Shown: positions 52,083 through 64,000, numbered from the stretch's first letter. The stretch: 64,000 bases of DNA from Butyriboletus loyo (GCA_038093515.1 JBBPSI010000138.1:1-64000), one strand, 5' to 3'. Translations and numbers: made by a program. Notes: a model not told the origin generated them from the letters alone.

Positions 52083-53932
52083 ATGGAAGCTTCGGGTTAC
52101 CCTGAGTTCGAGCGCCAGTCAAGTCAAGGCAGGCTATTGCATTCCTCGCCCCTCGACACCCTCGTTCGCCGTACATCATCTCGACGTCAGGCAACGAAGC
52201 AGCAGACCCGCATCGCTAGCCAGGCCAATGCCAGCACCATACCCCCATCTCTCCAGCCTCACCATGCGCCGCCTCAACCTGCCTACGCGGTTTCACCACC
52301 AAGACCGTTCGCCAGTCAGCGCGCCCCCGATTCTCCATTGTTGCACTCAAACTTTCGAACTTCGACTGCCAGCGTGGCGACGAACATAATTGCGCTGCAT
52401 ACCAGCCGGAATTCCAACTCCTTTCTTTCGTTTACGGATGATTGTGAACCAGACGATGGTTGCTACGAGGAGGACAACAAATTCGGTCAGCGACCTCAGC
52501 CGTCGAGTATTCACAATCACAACAACAGCTATCCTGCCTTTCCCATTCCTTCCGCCAATACTACACGCCCCGAATCACCAATTGACTTATGGCCGCAGGC
52601 GACTGGCCTTATACAGCCGGCAACTTTGAACTACACTGACCCTTCGGATCCCATGTACTCGCCGCCCTCCTCTTTACCGACCGTCATCGTTTCCTCCCCG
52701 CAGGATGACGGTTCAAAGCCGAGCGGTCCCTTGCGTCAACCGATTGTGTCTCAGAATGGTTCACCACGACTGAACTTCTCAAGACCAGGTCGACCACCTA
52801 TACTCTCCTCCGAAGAACAAAAGCGACAGGTACTCGAGCGAAATGCCCAGAGGGCAAACTCGCCGAGAATGAGTCCTACCCCGGTGTCCTTTAGCCCTGT
52901 CACTCCCGTGACCGGTGTATATCCTGAAAAACACCATATGCTTGACCATCTTGCATCAAGCGAGTTTTCTAGCCCATCGTCGGCGTCGGCGTCGGCATCG
53001 TATCTTCGACCCGATGGGTTCTACTCCTCTCCTTTACTCGCGTCCCCAAGTCATGTTACACTCCCTTCGCATCCACCCTCGTTGAGAGCTGGATCAGCTT
53101 TGAGCTTATACTCTAATTCGTATTCATTTTACCAGTTGGACCGCTCTACGCCTTCGCCTTCGCCGACGTCGAGTCAATCACCTCGATCTACCCCAGATAT
53201 ATCTCCAGCCACCAGTAGACCTGTGTCCGCCGAACCTCAGACACCTGAAGAATACCTTCAGATGGGAATAAAGTCCCATGAAGCTAATCAACTGAAAGAT
53301 TCGGCCGTCTGTTTCGAGAAGAGCGCAAAGGAGCAGGGTGGGTGTAGTGTTGGGATGTTGATGTGGGGTCTTACGTTGAGGCATGGTTGGGGATGCGAGA
53401 AGAATGAGAAGAGTGGATTTAAGTGGTTGACAAAGGCGGCCGAGTTGGCGGTGGAGGACCTCGAGGAGGCAAGGAAAGGATTGGATGCGAGAGGCGTCAA
53501 AGTGAGTTGTCCGTTTCTGTGTGAAATGAAGTCGGTTTTCGAATATGCAATGACAGGAAGAACTTGTGCTTGCCATCTATGAGGTAGGCCAGTGCTTCTT
53601 TCAGGGTTGGGGTGTAGCAAAAGACCAGAAGATGGCGGTCGTATGTGACTAGTCATCTGTTGCTTGTCAGTGCTCTGATGAGATCGGTGCAGAGCTACTA
53701 TAGGGTTGCTGCAAACCTAGGGGATGCTGATGCTCAGCAGGATCTAGCCTTTTGTTTAGCCAATGGAAAGGGGTGCAAGAAGGACAAGAAAGAGGCCGCA
53801 AAGTGGTATCGCGCTGCAGTGAGTCCGCTCTCATGCTCTGTCATGCGTGGGCTCAAGGGGTGATTCCAGGTCGCACAAGGTGCCAGCGACGTTGGGATGG
53901 CATGGATATACAAAGACAAGTATAAAGACTAG
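52083..53932 (+). CDS. Sel1-like repeat protein with disordered N-terminus
   Basis: The first 380 residues are Ser/Pro-rich and disordered, including short Pro-Ser runs and an Ala-Ser run (SASASAS near 52985). The C-terminal part is a solenoid of Sel1-like repeats: TPEEYLQMGIKSHEANQLKDS, MLMWGLTLRHGWGCEKNEKSG, VGQCFFQGWGVAKDQKMA, ANLGDADAQQDLAFCLANGKG, and the end ASDVGMAWIYKDKYKD at TAG 53930-53932. Introns are near 53503-53557, 53640-53691 and 53819-53869. Similar fungal proteins (yeast DSF2 and the SKT5/CHS4 chitin-synthase activators) scaffold cell-wall or septum enzymes. That role is inference from repeat type and architecture; there is no CaaX box as in SKT5. Confidence 0.85.
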
Positions 53933-54133
53933 ATGTCCGCGCCCACTTTTGGAGACCCCTATGAGTAGCAACCGTCTCGACATGGCAACGGTTCTCTTGA
54001 GATACCAGGTGACTCCGCGCGAAGCATCGTGGATAAATGCTTAGAAGTCGCATGTAGGAGGTTCTGGCGCGCTTATACCCGTGAATATCAGTTGAAAAGA
54101 TGGACAAGGACATCATTTACTTGCGAATTAATC

Positions 54134-54448
54134 TCATCGAATATACAGACCTCCCCCATTTTGCTCACATCTTTTTCCCTGTTCATCATACGACTGGCAG
54201 TGAGCTTCAATCTGAATGATTAGTCTCCACGGAACCATGACCTGGCCAACGTATCGGCCGGTAGGGGTATCTGATTCGAGGATGTACTCGTCGGTGTTGA
54301 CGAGTAATATGTTGAGGAGTTGGTCTGTACCGACGAATGTACCGATGAAGACGCGGTTGTCAGAGGTAACGATGCGGAGGGTCTCTTTTAGCAGCTCCCT
54401 CACAACGGCGATCGCAAGAGTGTCCATGGACGGCGCTGGTGAAGCCAT
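54134..54448 (-). CDS. NAA38: NatC N-terminal acetyltransferase auxiliary subunit (LSM fold), NAA38/MAK31 type
   Basis: Only 104 residues, starting MASPAPSMDTLAIAVVREL on the minus strand. The Sm-like fold shows as ETLRIVTSDNRVFIGTFVGTD (Sm1, with the Asp-Asn-Arg turn of this family), then QLLNILLVNTDEYI, and GRYVGQVMVPWRLIIQIE as Sm2. The long loop between the Sm1 and Sm2 motifs and the missing RNA-binding Gly-Asn motif favour NatC subunit Naa38/LSMD1 over a core LSM RNA-binding protein. NatC acetylates proteins starting Met-Leu, Met-Ile and Met-Phe. The exact C-terminus is uncertain because a small intron could lie in the last 25 codons. The start codon is only 58 bases from that of DPM1. 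Confidence 0.82.
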   Translation of the reverse strand: MASPAPSMDTLAIAVVRELLKETLRIVTSDNRVFIGTFVGTDQLLNILLVNTDEYILESDTPTGRYVGQVMVPWRLIIQIEAHCQSYDEQGKRCEQNGGGLYIR

Positions 54449-55647
<1,199 letters not shown>

Positions 55648-55762
55648 TGACATCATGTTTGTTCACAACCGGAAAAGGAAATCATTTTCATCCGAGTTGC
55701 CTGTCCCCTCTCAGCCCGATTTGGTGGATGTGCTCGTCTGTCCATCTTGATCCACAACCACC

Positions 55763-56643
55763 ATGAGTCTCCGCCAGGACGTCCTTAGGTCTCTGACACT
55801 CTCAGAGCTCGCCATAGAGCGTAAGCAAGCCATGTCTGCTCGCAATTCCGACGAAGATTCCGACGAAGAGCTAATTTACGTTGTGAGTGTGACATGATCC
55901 CCATCTGATATACCCCTCACCATCGCACAAGACATCCGCTCCCGGAACACCCGCACGGTCCCGTGGGCCGTCGCGGCCCAGTTCCAGACCGGTCTCGCCC
56001 TCTCGGCGAGCAAATCCACGGGGTACTCCGAGCTCTACTCCGGCGTCAAAGGCTCTCTCATCAGATCCCCTAAAGGCCTTTCCATCTCAAACTTCGCAGC
56101 GTATATTCCGATGGCTCACAATATCAGATCTTGCTTCATGTTCGAGAGTCTCGCAGAAATGGAATAAGAGCCAGACACTTAATTATAGTGCGTGGCATTG
56201 TATATTTCCGCTGTAGGTTCTGACATGATATCGATCAAGTATGGTTTCAACACTATCGGAAAGAGAATTTCCACGACGAGAGTTTGCCTTCAGGCAAGTG
56301 GACTAGAAGGGAGTCAAAACAGAATTGGGTTTGTACACCTGCATATCGTTAGATGCTTCGTCTGACCCTCCTCCAGCGTTTAACGTTTTTATCAGCGAAT
56401 GTGAACAAGTCGACACCCTCAAGCCCGTTGGAACGGTCCTCGCCCTCTCGTTCGGGATATCAGACGCCGAAAGAAATCAACGAGGAGAGGTGGAGAGCCG
56501 AAGAGCAAATTCGCCCAGGCAAAGTTGAAATGCGGGAAATGTACAAGGAGCTCGGTGGTCGCAAGTCGCGTAACAAGACAAAACTTGGCAGTGCTGGCGG
56601 GTATAGAGATAAGACTGGTTGGGTTGACCACGTTGAAGAGTGA
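55763..56643 (+). CDS. Small F-box protein
   Basis: Start MSLRQDVLRSLTLSELAIE at 55763; exon 1 ends at an acidic stretch (SDEDSDEELIYV). After an intron (about 55882-55931) comes a Ser/Pro/Arg linker (TSAPGTPARSRGPSRPSSRP). An F-box follows: LKAFPSQTSQRIFRWLTISD, LASCSRVSQKW. After a second intron, VWFQHYRKENFHDESLPSGK leads to WTRRESKQNW. After a 48-base intron near 56327-56374, the tail has KEINEERWRAEEQ, KSRNKTKLG and stops at 56641-56643. F-box proteins link substrates to SCF ubiquitin ligases through Skp1. No leucine-rich or WD repeats are seen, so the substrate cannot be guessed. About 220 residues. Confidence 0.8.
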
Positions 56644-56699
56644 TGGATATACAAGAATGTTGGCACATGGATAGTGTACACAATCTCGAAAGTTTTACA

Positions 56700-57584
56700 C
56701 TAGGAGCGTGCCAGTAGCAATTCACGGAACGCTGATCGCATGCACTTGATAAATCGGTATACATCTCCGGTCTGATTGAGCTCTTGTAAAAGGATTGGAA
56801 GCGCGGGTAATGGTGGAGTCGTCGTTATAACTGGAGCGGAGCATGAGAGATGGTTTGACGCATAAGGAGAACTCACCATTGTACGACGGGGTAGAGACAT
56901 CAAGTACGAAGCTGAACTCCCAGTCAACATTCGCTTCGTCTATATGAGAAAACCGGATCAGTAGTTGGTCTGCTTCGATGCCTTCTATGTTGCATTTGAG
57001 CCAGGACTCGCACGCCGCAAGCTCTGGCTCTAGCTGTGCAGCATGTTCATTCAGGATATTTCGCTCAGCATCCTTCTCTAGATTCGTCCTGCTCATTGGT
57101 ATGTGTGCCATGAAAAGAGGATAGAACTGCACCTCGTTGTAGATTGGAAACAACAGCACGGTACTGTTCAATCTCAGAGTCGATGGCTGCACACGTCTCA
57201 CGCATTGAATCCAGTTGACGTTTGAGTACGGCGACGGATTGTTCGACGTCACGCCGCTCCTCTTGCTCCTTGGCCAATGCTACGAGATGCTCCAGGTTAG
57301 CTCATGAGGAGGCAGATTCGTGACATACCAGCTAGCAGATCGATCTCTTTCAACTTGCACTGGTTCGTTTCAGTCTCCACTGACTGGATTCGCTCAGTCA
57401 ATTTCCTCTTGTCGACTTCCTGGGCATTTCTGTGTTTCGTGATCTCGGCGATGGCGCGATTGGTATAGTTTGTGACGGCTTTGAGAAAGTTTCCGGTTGA
57501 GATCTCGTATGCCTGAAGCCGAAGGTCTACTTGAGGGGTTGGCTGGGCGAGGATAGACGCGAGGTCGATGTGTGTATGTCGCAT
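56700..57584 (-). CDS. SPC25: Kinetochore protein SPC25 (NDC80 complex)
   Basis: SPC25 pairs with SPC24 in the inner end of the NDC80 complex, joining microtubules to centromeric chromatin. The start MRHTHIDLASILAQPTPQVD at 57584 leads into a coiled coil over three exons (FLKAVTNYTNRAIAEITKHR; LLAG; DVEQSVAVLKRQLDSMRE). The C-terminal RWD domain has the family pattern WLKCNIEGIEADQLLIRFSH, IDEANVDWEFSFVLDVS, then after an intron PPLPALPILLQELNQTGDVY and RFIKCMRSAF. The stop is 56700-56702. About 240 residues, the usual length. The gene is head to head with a DBF2-type kinase, and its 3' end is 56 bases from that of the F-box gene. Confidence 0.92.
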
Positions 57585-57768
57585 CGCTTGTTGTTTCTTT
57601 GCAAATGGTCATAAGTATATCGACACGTTGGTCACGTGATTTAAGAAATGGCACGTGTGGATCGCGCTCCAGCTGCCAATCAAGAGGACGAACTCAAGTT
57701 GAATGAATCGCATCCTGATCCTCCCAAAACTTGATTCGCGAACATAACGACTGGCAAGTATTTCCCTC
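57585..57768. promoter_or_regulatory. Divergent promoter SPC25/DBF2 with two CACGTG boxes
   Basis: The 184 bases between the start codons contain two cacgtg palindromes at 57633-57638 and 57652-57657, 19 bases apart, a typical bHLH site (Cbf1/Pho4-like). A ttcgcgaa palindrome also lies near 57732. These could serve both genes, but binding is inference. Confidence 0.55.
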
Positions 57769-59666
57769 ATGACGGACAATAGCGACGCTTCAGACACTCA
57801 ATATCGTGATGTCCACATGGATACAGCAAAGGGCATTACCATTGGTCTCCGTGACATCCACATGGGCACGGCCAAGAGTGACTACGGTTGGAACGACGAC
57901 ATCAGAATGGACACCGCAAAAGCTGTAACGACCGTAAAACCATCTGGCTTTCAGCTCTGGGAAAGGGAGCTTCTGGAGAGCTCAGAGATGAAGCGGAAAG
58001 CCACCGTGGCGCAGCTCTGTGCGTCTCCCTGCGATCAATGTCGATTGACTGCTGATTGAAGGATCGTAGATTTTCTCGACTACTACTTTCAATACCTTGG
58101 TTACCTCGCTTCTCGGAGGGATCGCAGAGCGCGTTTCGATGCTGATACTGCGAAACGACAGTTGACTACGGCTGAGCATTCAAAGGAGTTCAGGTCGTAC
58201 TGCGGTCGCGAACGGGTGTTGCTGAGGAAACGTCGCACAAAACTGCGGGTAGAGCAATTCCATATTATAGCTCAGGTCGGCCAGGGTGGTTATGGTGAAG
58301 TCTTCCTCGCACGTAAGCAGGAAACCGGGGAGGTCTGTGCCCTGAAGAGGATGCGAAAACGCACATTGCATAAAATGGACGAGGTACGACGAAAATACAT
58401 CGTCGTCTTTATGCGATCTTCACGATCATGCTATTGGTAACCAGGTTCGGCACGTTCTTGTCGAGCGGGATATCCTGACAGCCACCAAAACACCTTGGTT
58501 GGTGCGGTTACTGTATGCATTCCAAGACAGTCAGCATGTATACCTTGCCATGGAATACGTACCCGGGGGAGATTTCCGGACTCTTCTAAACAACTCCGGA
58601 GTACTAAAGGAGGAGCACGCGAGATATTATATCAGCGAGATGTTCGTAGCCGTCAACGAACTACACAAGCTTGGCTACATCCATCGTGATTTGAAACCAG
58701 AGGTTCGTCAGCCCATGTATCGTCGTATCGACTGATTACAGTTGAACTTCCCATAGAACTTTTTGGTCGACGGAACTGGCCACGTCAAGCTGACAGATTT
58801 TGGGTTAGCGACCGGGGCCTTGAATCCAAAGCGAATCGAGTCACTAAAAGTTAAAGTAGGTCCCTAGCTGAAACCCAGGCAGTTCACATGACATATTTGT
58901 GCAGCTTGACAAGGTCAAGGACAACCAAGTCGTGTATCGATCGACACTTGAAAGGCGTTCCATTTATCGTTCTGTTCGCCATGAAGATCCACGTTACGCT
59001 GACTCCATCGTGGGTTCACCCGATTACATGGCCCCTGAAGTCCTACGTGGAAAGCCATACACATACTCAGTCGACTACTGGTCTTTAGGATGCATCCTCT
59101 TCGAGTTCTTATCCGGTTTCCCTCCCTTCAGTGGAGGTACGCCTGAGGAAACCTGGACCAATTTGAAAAACTGGACCAAGGTGTTGAGGCGACCCGAGTA
59201 CGACAAACCAGAAGATCTCATCTTCAATCTCACCGACATAGCGTGGGATGCTGTGACGAGGTATGTCCATGTCGGCTGCATGATACTCTGCTAAGTTTTA
59301 CATTTCAGGCTTATATCACACTCGAGTGTTCGATACGCGACCCTACAACAGGTAACGACTCACCCATTCTTCGACGGTGCCAAATGGGAGGACTTGCGGT
59401 CAACTCGGGCACCCTTCGTCCCTGCTTTAGATTCGGAAATCGATACTGGATACTATGATGACTTCACATCGCCCGAGGATATGGCCAAGTATGCGGAGGT
59501 GAAAGAGAAGCAAAGGAATGTGGACAAGGTCAAGGAGAAAGAGGATCCTACCACCAGAGGGGTTTGGGTGGGCTTTACATTTGGTAAAAATGGACCCAGT
59601 AACAAATTGCTTGGTGCTTTGGAGGGGGGTAAAGATAACAATGGTACATTAGCTACTATATTCTAG
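57769..59666 (+). CDS. DBF2: NDR-family protein kinase, DBF2/SID2 type
   Basis: This AGC kinase of the mitotic-exit/septation network acts with a Mob1 partner. The start [20 protein letters not shown] at 57769 contains three imperfect copies of a motif around DxHMDTAK. The Mob-binding segment follows the first intron ([19 protein letters not shown]). The kinase has [11 protein letters not shown], the catalytic Lys in [23 protein letters not shown] (split by an intron) and TDFGLATG. The NDR insert precedes the activation segment [14 protein letters not shown], where the Ser before IVG is the expected phosphosite. It continues with [15 protein letters not shown]. The AGC C-tail has the hydrophobic motif FTFGKNG-like [10 protein letters not shown]. 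The stop is 59664-59666. About 510 residues. The activation segment matches Dbf2/Sid2 better than Cbk1/Orb6. Confidence 0.93.
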
Positions 59667-61455
59667 TATACCATTAGATGATTGACTTGTGGGCTCATGA
59701 ACTTTTGGGGTAGATGCAGTTACTAGTTAGTGTTAAAGCCTGTATGTGGAAAATGTATATTTGAGACTTTGAAATAGCTGGGGTACTAGGACCCCAAACT
59801 CACCATCCATAGCCAGTTCCTGCCTAGATTGCGATTCTACATCAGCAAATCTACACATTACTTAAACTTGCTTGAAACATACTTATGTATCTGTGCTTAT
59901 ACTAGCTTGGTGGCCCAAATATCAGGAAAAATAAGGATGACTACACAGTGCTATGTAGTGCTGGTAGCTGCTGTCAGCTTCCCCTTGTTGAAACAGTAGT
60001 GTTCTATTTCTGTATTTCACTTACAGCCACTACATTTCCAGACTGGTCTTTATGACATAATGGTCTAGAACCATATGACATAACTATGACATCATAGTCT
60101 AGACACAGTCATGCTTGTCACATTACAAATAGCTCTACTTATGCTATTGGACAATATGCTTAGTCTTATCTCTTATCTCTAACATATCATCATGTGATTC
60201 ATACCTTACCTTATATAGGTACTATACAGAACACAAGTACAAACACTCATGTACTGTATATAAGACAGCCCTTATGGCTTGTCACTTTTCTTTAGATCTT
60301 TCAGTTCTTTCACCACTACTGCAATATCTCTAAGTTAAGCTCTGCTCCTTATATTCTTCAAGTACCCCTGTTTGCAATACTCTCACTCTCATATTATCAG
60401 TGAGTCTTCCCACTGATAGGTTTACCCTTGCATTCTTCATTGTCCTTGGTGCGCCTGCTTGGACTCTTCCAATTCTGAAAGGTTATGAGCCCTGCTAGAG
60501 GCTTTTAATCTAAACATCTGTTGCACTCGATAATGTTTCCAGCCCTGTGAAATGAGAGTGCTATTGCTCTTGGTTTACTATGGGTACTCACATTTTTAAG
60601 TCTCATTCTAGCTTCCATATGCAGTGCATCGAACATTATGTTCTTTAGCACACTGTAGAGAACACATATCCTCTAGGTCACAATCACTCCTCTTCCTGGC
60701 AATTCAGCACTCACATGCATCACAAACAATCACTTCACAACTATCTTCACTTCCATTCCTTTTCCTTGTTGAGTTCCATCCTATTCTGATATTTCCATGG
60801 TCATCAAGGTTCTGTGTCAAGGTTCTGTGTGTCTGGAAAGTGTTTGCAGGTAGGTTCCTTTCTACTTGTACTTATTATATCTGTTTGACGTCTATGACAA
60901 TCACTATGATTATATACATTCTGTCAACAATTTCCTTGATATTTTTACTTAGTTTTCACTTATCCTTAGTGTTTGGGAAATGCCCAGACTATAAAAAGGT
61001 TGTAACTATGACCTAAAATAGTACTTTTTGACTCTCCTGCCTCTCTGTGTGATCATCTAGTCACCTGCCATCCTTGTTCCTTGATCTTCAAGCCATAGCC
61101 AATGGATTCTGTCCATCCCCTCACATTTCTGTGTCCTCTCCAGTCCATTCCATAGTGGAGGACATCTGGAATATTGGGTTTCTGTAAAGACATCAGTGGA
61201 AATGACCTTCCCTGGTGTTCATCTCTTTGTTACCTCTTTACTTCTCTTTGGGGTTGATCATATTGCACCCTTTTCTTATTTCTTTGCTTTTGATTGGATT
61301 GAGTTCTTCCTGTAGCAGAGTTCTTTACTCTTAGTCCCATCTAGCATCATTCAACACTTTGGTTGTTAGCTAATTCTTTTATCATGCTTTTGCATTTTGT
61401 TTCTGAGGATCAGGATTTTACTCTCCAATGACGTTCACAAACTCACCATCATGCC
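59667..61455. other. AT-rich gene-poor stretch after the DBF2 kinase
   Basis: About 1.8 kb with clearly lower GC than the housekeeping genes. A TATA-like string (tgtatataagac near 60257) and pyrimidine-rich runs are present. Short ORFs occur but none has family features or consistent codon use. It may be decayed transposon sequence. A start resembling an LTR (tgttgaaac near 59988) was considered, but no matching end was found. Confidence 0.4.
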
Positions 61456-61733
61456 TTGCAAATTAGATTGACTTCTCACCTGAGTCCTTCTAACTTACAA
61501 GAGGTTAGTGAACACTCTAGGTTATCTCAAAGAGTCGAGCACCATCATCATCGCTCCTTTTCATATTTTCCTGCACCACAACATATCTGTTTTCGTACTC
61601 CTTCTCCACCACCTCCTTATATTTGTTATTGCCCTCGCACTCCAAACAACTCCATCGACATCAATCCTCTTGATCTCAATAATATCTTCGGACTTGCATG
61701 GCGACATTCTCACCCTCCTCACCAATCAAACAA

Positions 61734-62128
61734 TGTCTCAGTACACCGACTGCACTGCCAGCCAAATACCCTCTCTGATGTACCCACCATCAGAGATGCT
61801 GCAGAGCCCAGTCCAGTTACAGGACCCTCTTCCTCTCATGATAGGACCCAGTCTGTTCTACTTTCCTGGCTACATAATGCTTCCACCACCAAACCACCTT
61901 CCTATGGGATTGTTATTGCTGCCGACTGCAGAATCTGTCACCTTCCAGAAGGTCTTACCATCATTTCCCAGCCCAATGGAACCAATGACCTCATCAGTCA
62001 TCAAACTGGAACTGGAGATCCTGGAGTTTCTACTCAAGGAAGGAGAAGAGGTGGATACCAATGACCTCAATGAGGTAACAGAACAGAACTGGATCTTTGA
62101 TGACTCAGTTGCGGCTCCCTCTGAAGAA
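61734..62128 (+). other. Uncharacterised ORF cut by the LTR insertion
   Basis: An open frame from an ATG at 61734 (MSQYTDCTASQIPSLMYPPS) runs for about 130 codons up to the base before the LTR; the same frame is open further upstream from 61508. It ends in an acidic helical stretch (LELEILEFLLKEGEEVDTND, LNEVTEQNWIFDD). I do not recognise a family. A second frame overlaps it. It may be the 5' part of a gene broken by the retroelement, or chance. Confidence 0.35.
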
Positions 62129-62555
62129 TGTTATGGTAGTGGTCTACTTTTTCTCTCCATTACCATTTGGACTACTGTTTTCTCCTAGCATTCTGCTAGT
62201 TCCCTTTGAACAGTACAAACCATTCTGATTAGTCATCATTTCTCATGCACGGACACTGTTTCTCTCATACTCCAGAAGCTTCTAGAGTATTCTTTCCTCA
62301 TTAGTCTTTATGACTCTTGTGACCCAATTGGGGACATGGTCTGTGCACAGACCCTTGTAGTATATAAACCCCACCTCTGTACAGTTGTACTTTATCTAGT
62401 TCTATGCAGTCTTCTGCTAGCAATTAGCTTCACTCCAGACTCTTAGTGTGAGCACTAAGACATAGTCTGAGACCCACCCGAGAATCGTCTCCAGAGTCCT
62501 GCAGCTACTCTTGAGTGCCGCCTCAGTGTTCTAGTTGTTAGCGCCCAGCATAACA
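62129..62555 (+). mobile_element. Long terminal repeat of a Ty3/gypsy element
   Basis: This 427-base segment starts TGTTATG and ends CATAACA, perfect 7-base inverted termini with the TG...CA ends expected of an LTR. A TATA-like box (gtatataaacccc near 62359) lies about 200 bases before the end. A gag ORF in the same orientation begins about 57 bases downstream. Only one LTR is in the window, so the boundary rests on the termini and the position next to gag. The primer-binding site is not clear. Confidence 0.72.
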
Positions 62556-62612
62556 AAAGAACTAGATCTTCACCTCGCTTCTGCTTCTCAGCAGTAAAGC
62601 CGCCCTCCCCTC

Positions 62613-63575
62613 TTGCCCACCATTACCACCCCACGATCAAGACACATCGGTCGCTCTTTCCGCATTCCATCCCCTGAACCAGAACCCATCATCGTCGACA
62701 ACCCATTGCCACCCCATTCTCCTGCCCAACCAGACCCTCAGCCCCAGCCTGACACCGAACCCTCTTACCAACCCGAGGACCAGGGTCTAGGGCAAGGATC
62801 TGAACAAGCATCTGACGACGACGACTATAACAGTGACTACCTTGACAGAACTCCCCACGTCTCCCGCTCCCCATCCCCACCATACTATCCACCTGCATCC
62901 TTCCTTGACAACAATGACAACGATGATATGTCCAGCGAAAGAAAAAACATCATCCCCAAGGACTTTTCTGGGTTGAATGAGGATGCTTCCTGATGGCTCC
63001 TCACCATGCGGACCTACTTTGACATGAACCCCTCCGCATTCCCTGATGACAAGTCTAAAATCGGAGCCCTCCTTACCAAGATGAGCAAAGGAAAAGGAAA
63101 AATGTTCTCCGAAGGCTTGATGGCCCTCAACCTAGATGGGAACCCCACCGAACACCAGAAAGAATTCAAGACGGTCTGTGAGGACTTCCAAAGAGTCTTC
63201 CATCCCTTCAACATAGGAGAGAGTGCCTGCATTGATCTGGGGAACCTCACCCAGAACAAAACCAATCACAAAGATGGGTATGACACCTATGTCACGGAGT
63301 TCCAGCTCCTCGCTGCCAAGTCTGGAATCATTGACGAGAAGGCACTCATTGAGTGGTTTATTTGAGGTCTCGACCCTCGTCTCGCCAAAGCAGTTCTCTC
63401 GTGTGAGAAAGTCCCCACCACTCTCGCTGGTTGGGCTGACAAAACCTCCGCCTTCCACGCGCAGCACAAAAGGATTGACGACCTTCATGCAGGGAAACGC
63501 TACATCCCCACTTTCTCCTCCTCGTCCAAACCCTCAACTAGCCAAAGGGACCCAAACGCCATGGATGTTGATGCC
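62613..63575 (+). pseudogene. Ty3/gypsy gag, truncated, with two in-frame TGA codons
   Basis: The N-terminal part is Pro/Asp/Ser-rich (PEPEPIIVDNPLPPHSPAQ). The gag core follows: DFSGLNEDAS, TGA at 62991-62993, WLLTMRTYFDMNPSAF, KIGALLTKMSKGKGKMFSEG, CEDFQRVFHPF, YVTEFQLLAAKSGIIDE, EWFI, TGA at 63363-63365, then GLDPRLAKAVLSC and DPNAMDVDAI. Both TGAs sit where an Arg (CGA) would fit. The frame starts at a TTG with no upstream ATG. After AMDVDAI the match to gag stops near 63575. The CCHC zinc knuckle and all of pol are absent, so the element is dead. Confidence 0.82.
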
Positions 63576-64000
63576 ATCTGTTACAGTTTTACCCCTAAGT
63601 GTACCCCGCCACTCGTTTTCCCATGCTCACGCGTCCCCGCTGCCCCCGCCGTCTTGCGATGCCACCCATCGCCCGCTCCCTAGTCGCCTAGTGGACATCA
63701 TCCACTTCCCCGGTTGCTCCTGCGAGTCTCAGTGACGTTACACTGAGATAGCCCCTGTCTCACTGCCCCGATGGGCCGGACCTACAGCTGAGCTGTCGTG
63801 TCCCTCTTTTTTTGACCAATGACATTTCATTCATCACGTGACTAGCACGTGACTAGATTATGATGTGTCTTTACCTTCGTGTCGAGACCCGTATCCAAGG
63901 GCTCCGCTGTTTGTGTCCCCTTTGCCCTGTGGGGCCCGCCTCATGGACATTGTCACTTCGCATTCAGCACTTCTCATTCGCTGATGATGTCGCCACCTTA
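63576..64000. other. Sequence beyond the gag breakpoint, no gene seen
   Basis: A different, C-rich then T-rich sequence starts where gag breaks off. It contains a direct repeat of cacgtgactag (two copies back to back near 63836-63858). No ORF with family features was found before the window ends. Confidence 0.4.

Noticed and set aside
59988..60560. Possible copia-type solo LTR beginning tgttgaaac with a TATA-like box
   Set aside because: No matching inverted end (such as ttcaaca) or target duplication could be found within 1 kb, and no gag/pol is adjacent.

Overview
The window is nuclear DNA of a filamentous fungus, most likely a basidiomycete of the Agaricomycetes. The reasons are dense multi-exon genes with introns of about 48-65 bases, fungal versions of every recognisable housekeeping protein, and a Ty3/gypsy gag of the kind common in mushroom-forming fungi. 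No species name can be read from the sequence.

Layout. 1-5 kb: DNA topoisomerase II (5' end cut by the window edge). 5-11 kb: a large proline-rich, coiled-coil protein of unknown function. 11.2-14.8 kb: a decayed island. It holds a rearranged fragment of the neighbouring oxysterol-binding protein gene, an uncharacterised ORF with two nonsense codons, a degenerate GCN20-type ABCF gene, and a direct repeat of about 0.25 kb at both ends. 14.8-19.7 kb (minus strand): KES1/OSH4-type lipid-transfer protein and the DEAD-box helicase DBP3. 20-26 kb: DOT1 histone H3K79 methyltransferase and ARP5 of the INO80 remodeller. 26.3-27.2 kb: a SEC4/Rab8 GTPase on the minus strand.

27.7-45.4 kb is the most unusual part. 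A very large SF1 (UvrD/TRANK1-like) helicase gene is present twice in tandem. Each copy has all helicase motifs, a TPR-like helical region, a Cys/His cluster and a C-terminal IQ motif. The duplicated unit (about 9.3 kb) also carried the edge of SEC4 and the first exon of the mitochondrial ribosomal protein gene downstream. Decayed remnants of both lie between the two helicase genes and mark the duplication junction. The helicase genes stayed open while the remnants decayed, and a stretch of the helicase core is about 98 % identical between copies, introns included, which suggests gene conversion.

45.6-59.7 kb is ordinary gene-rich sequence: mL38 (MRPL35), PRP16, a Sel1-repeat protein, NAA38 and DPM1 (head to head), an F-box protein, and SPC25 and a DBF2/SID2 kinase (head to head). 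59.7-64 kb is AT-richer and gene-poor. It contains an uncharacterised ORF interrupted by a 427-base LTR and a truncated Ty3/gypsy gag with two in-frame TGA codons. Across the non-housekeeping sequences the nonsense codons are all explicable as C-to-T changes (CGA to TGA, TGG to TAG), hinting at cytosine deamination or a RIP-like process.

Functional themes: chromosome biology (TOP2, DOT1, ARP5, SPC25, DBF2), RNA processing (DBP3, PRP16) and secretion/lipid traffic (SEC4, KES1, DPM1). Apart from the two divergent pairs, I see no sign of a co-regulated cluster. All splice sites and motif positions were read by eye from the sequence; no alignment or database search was run.
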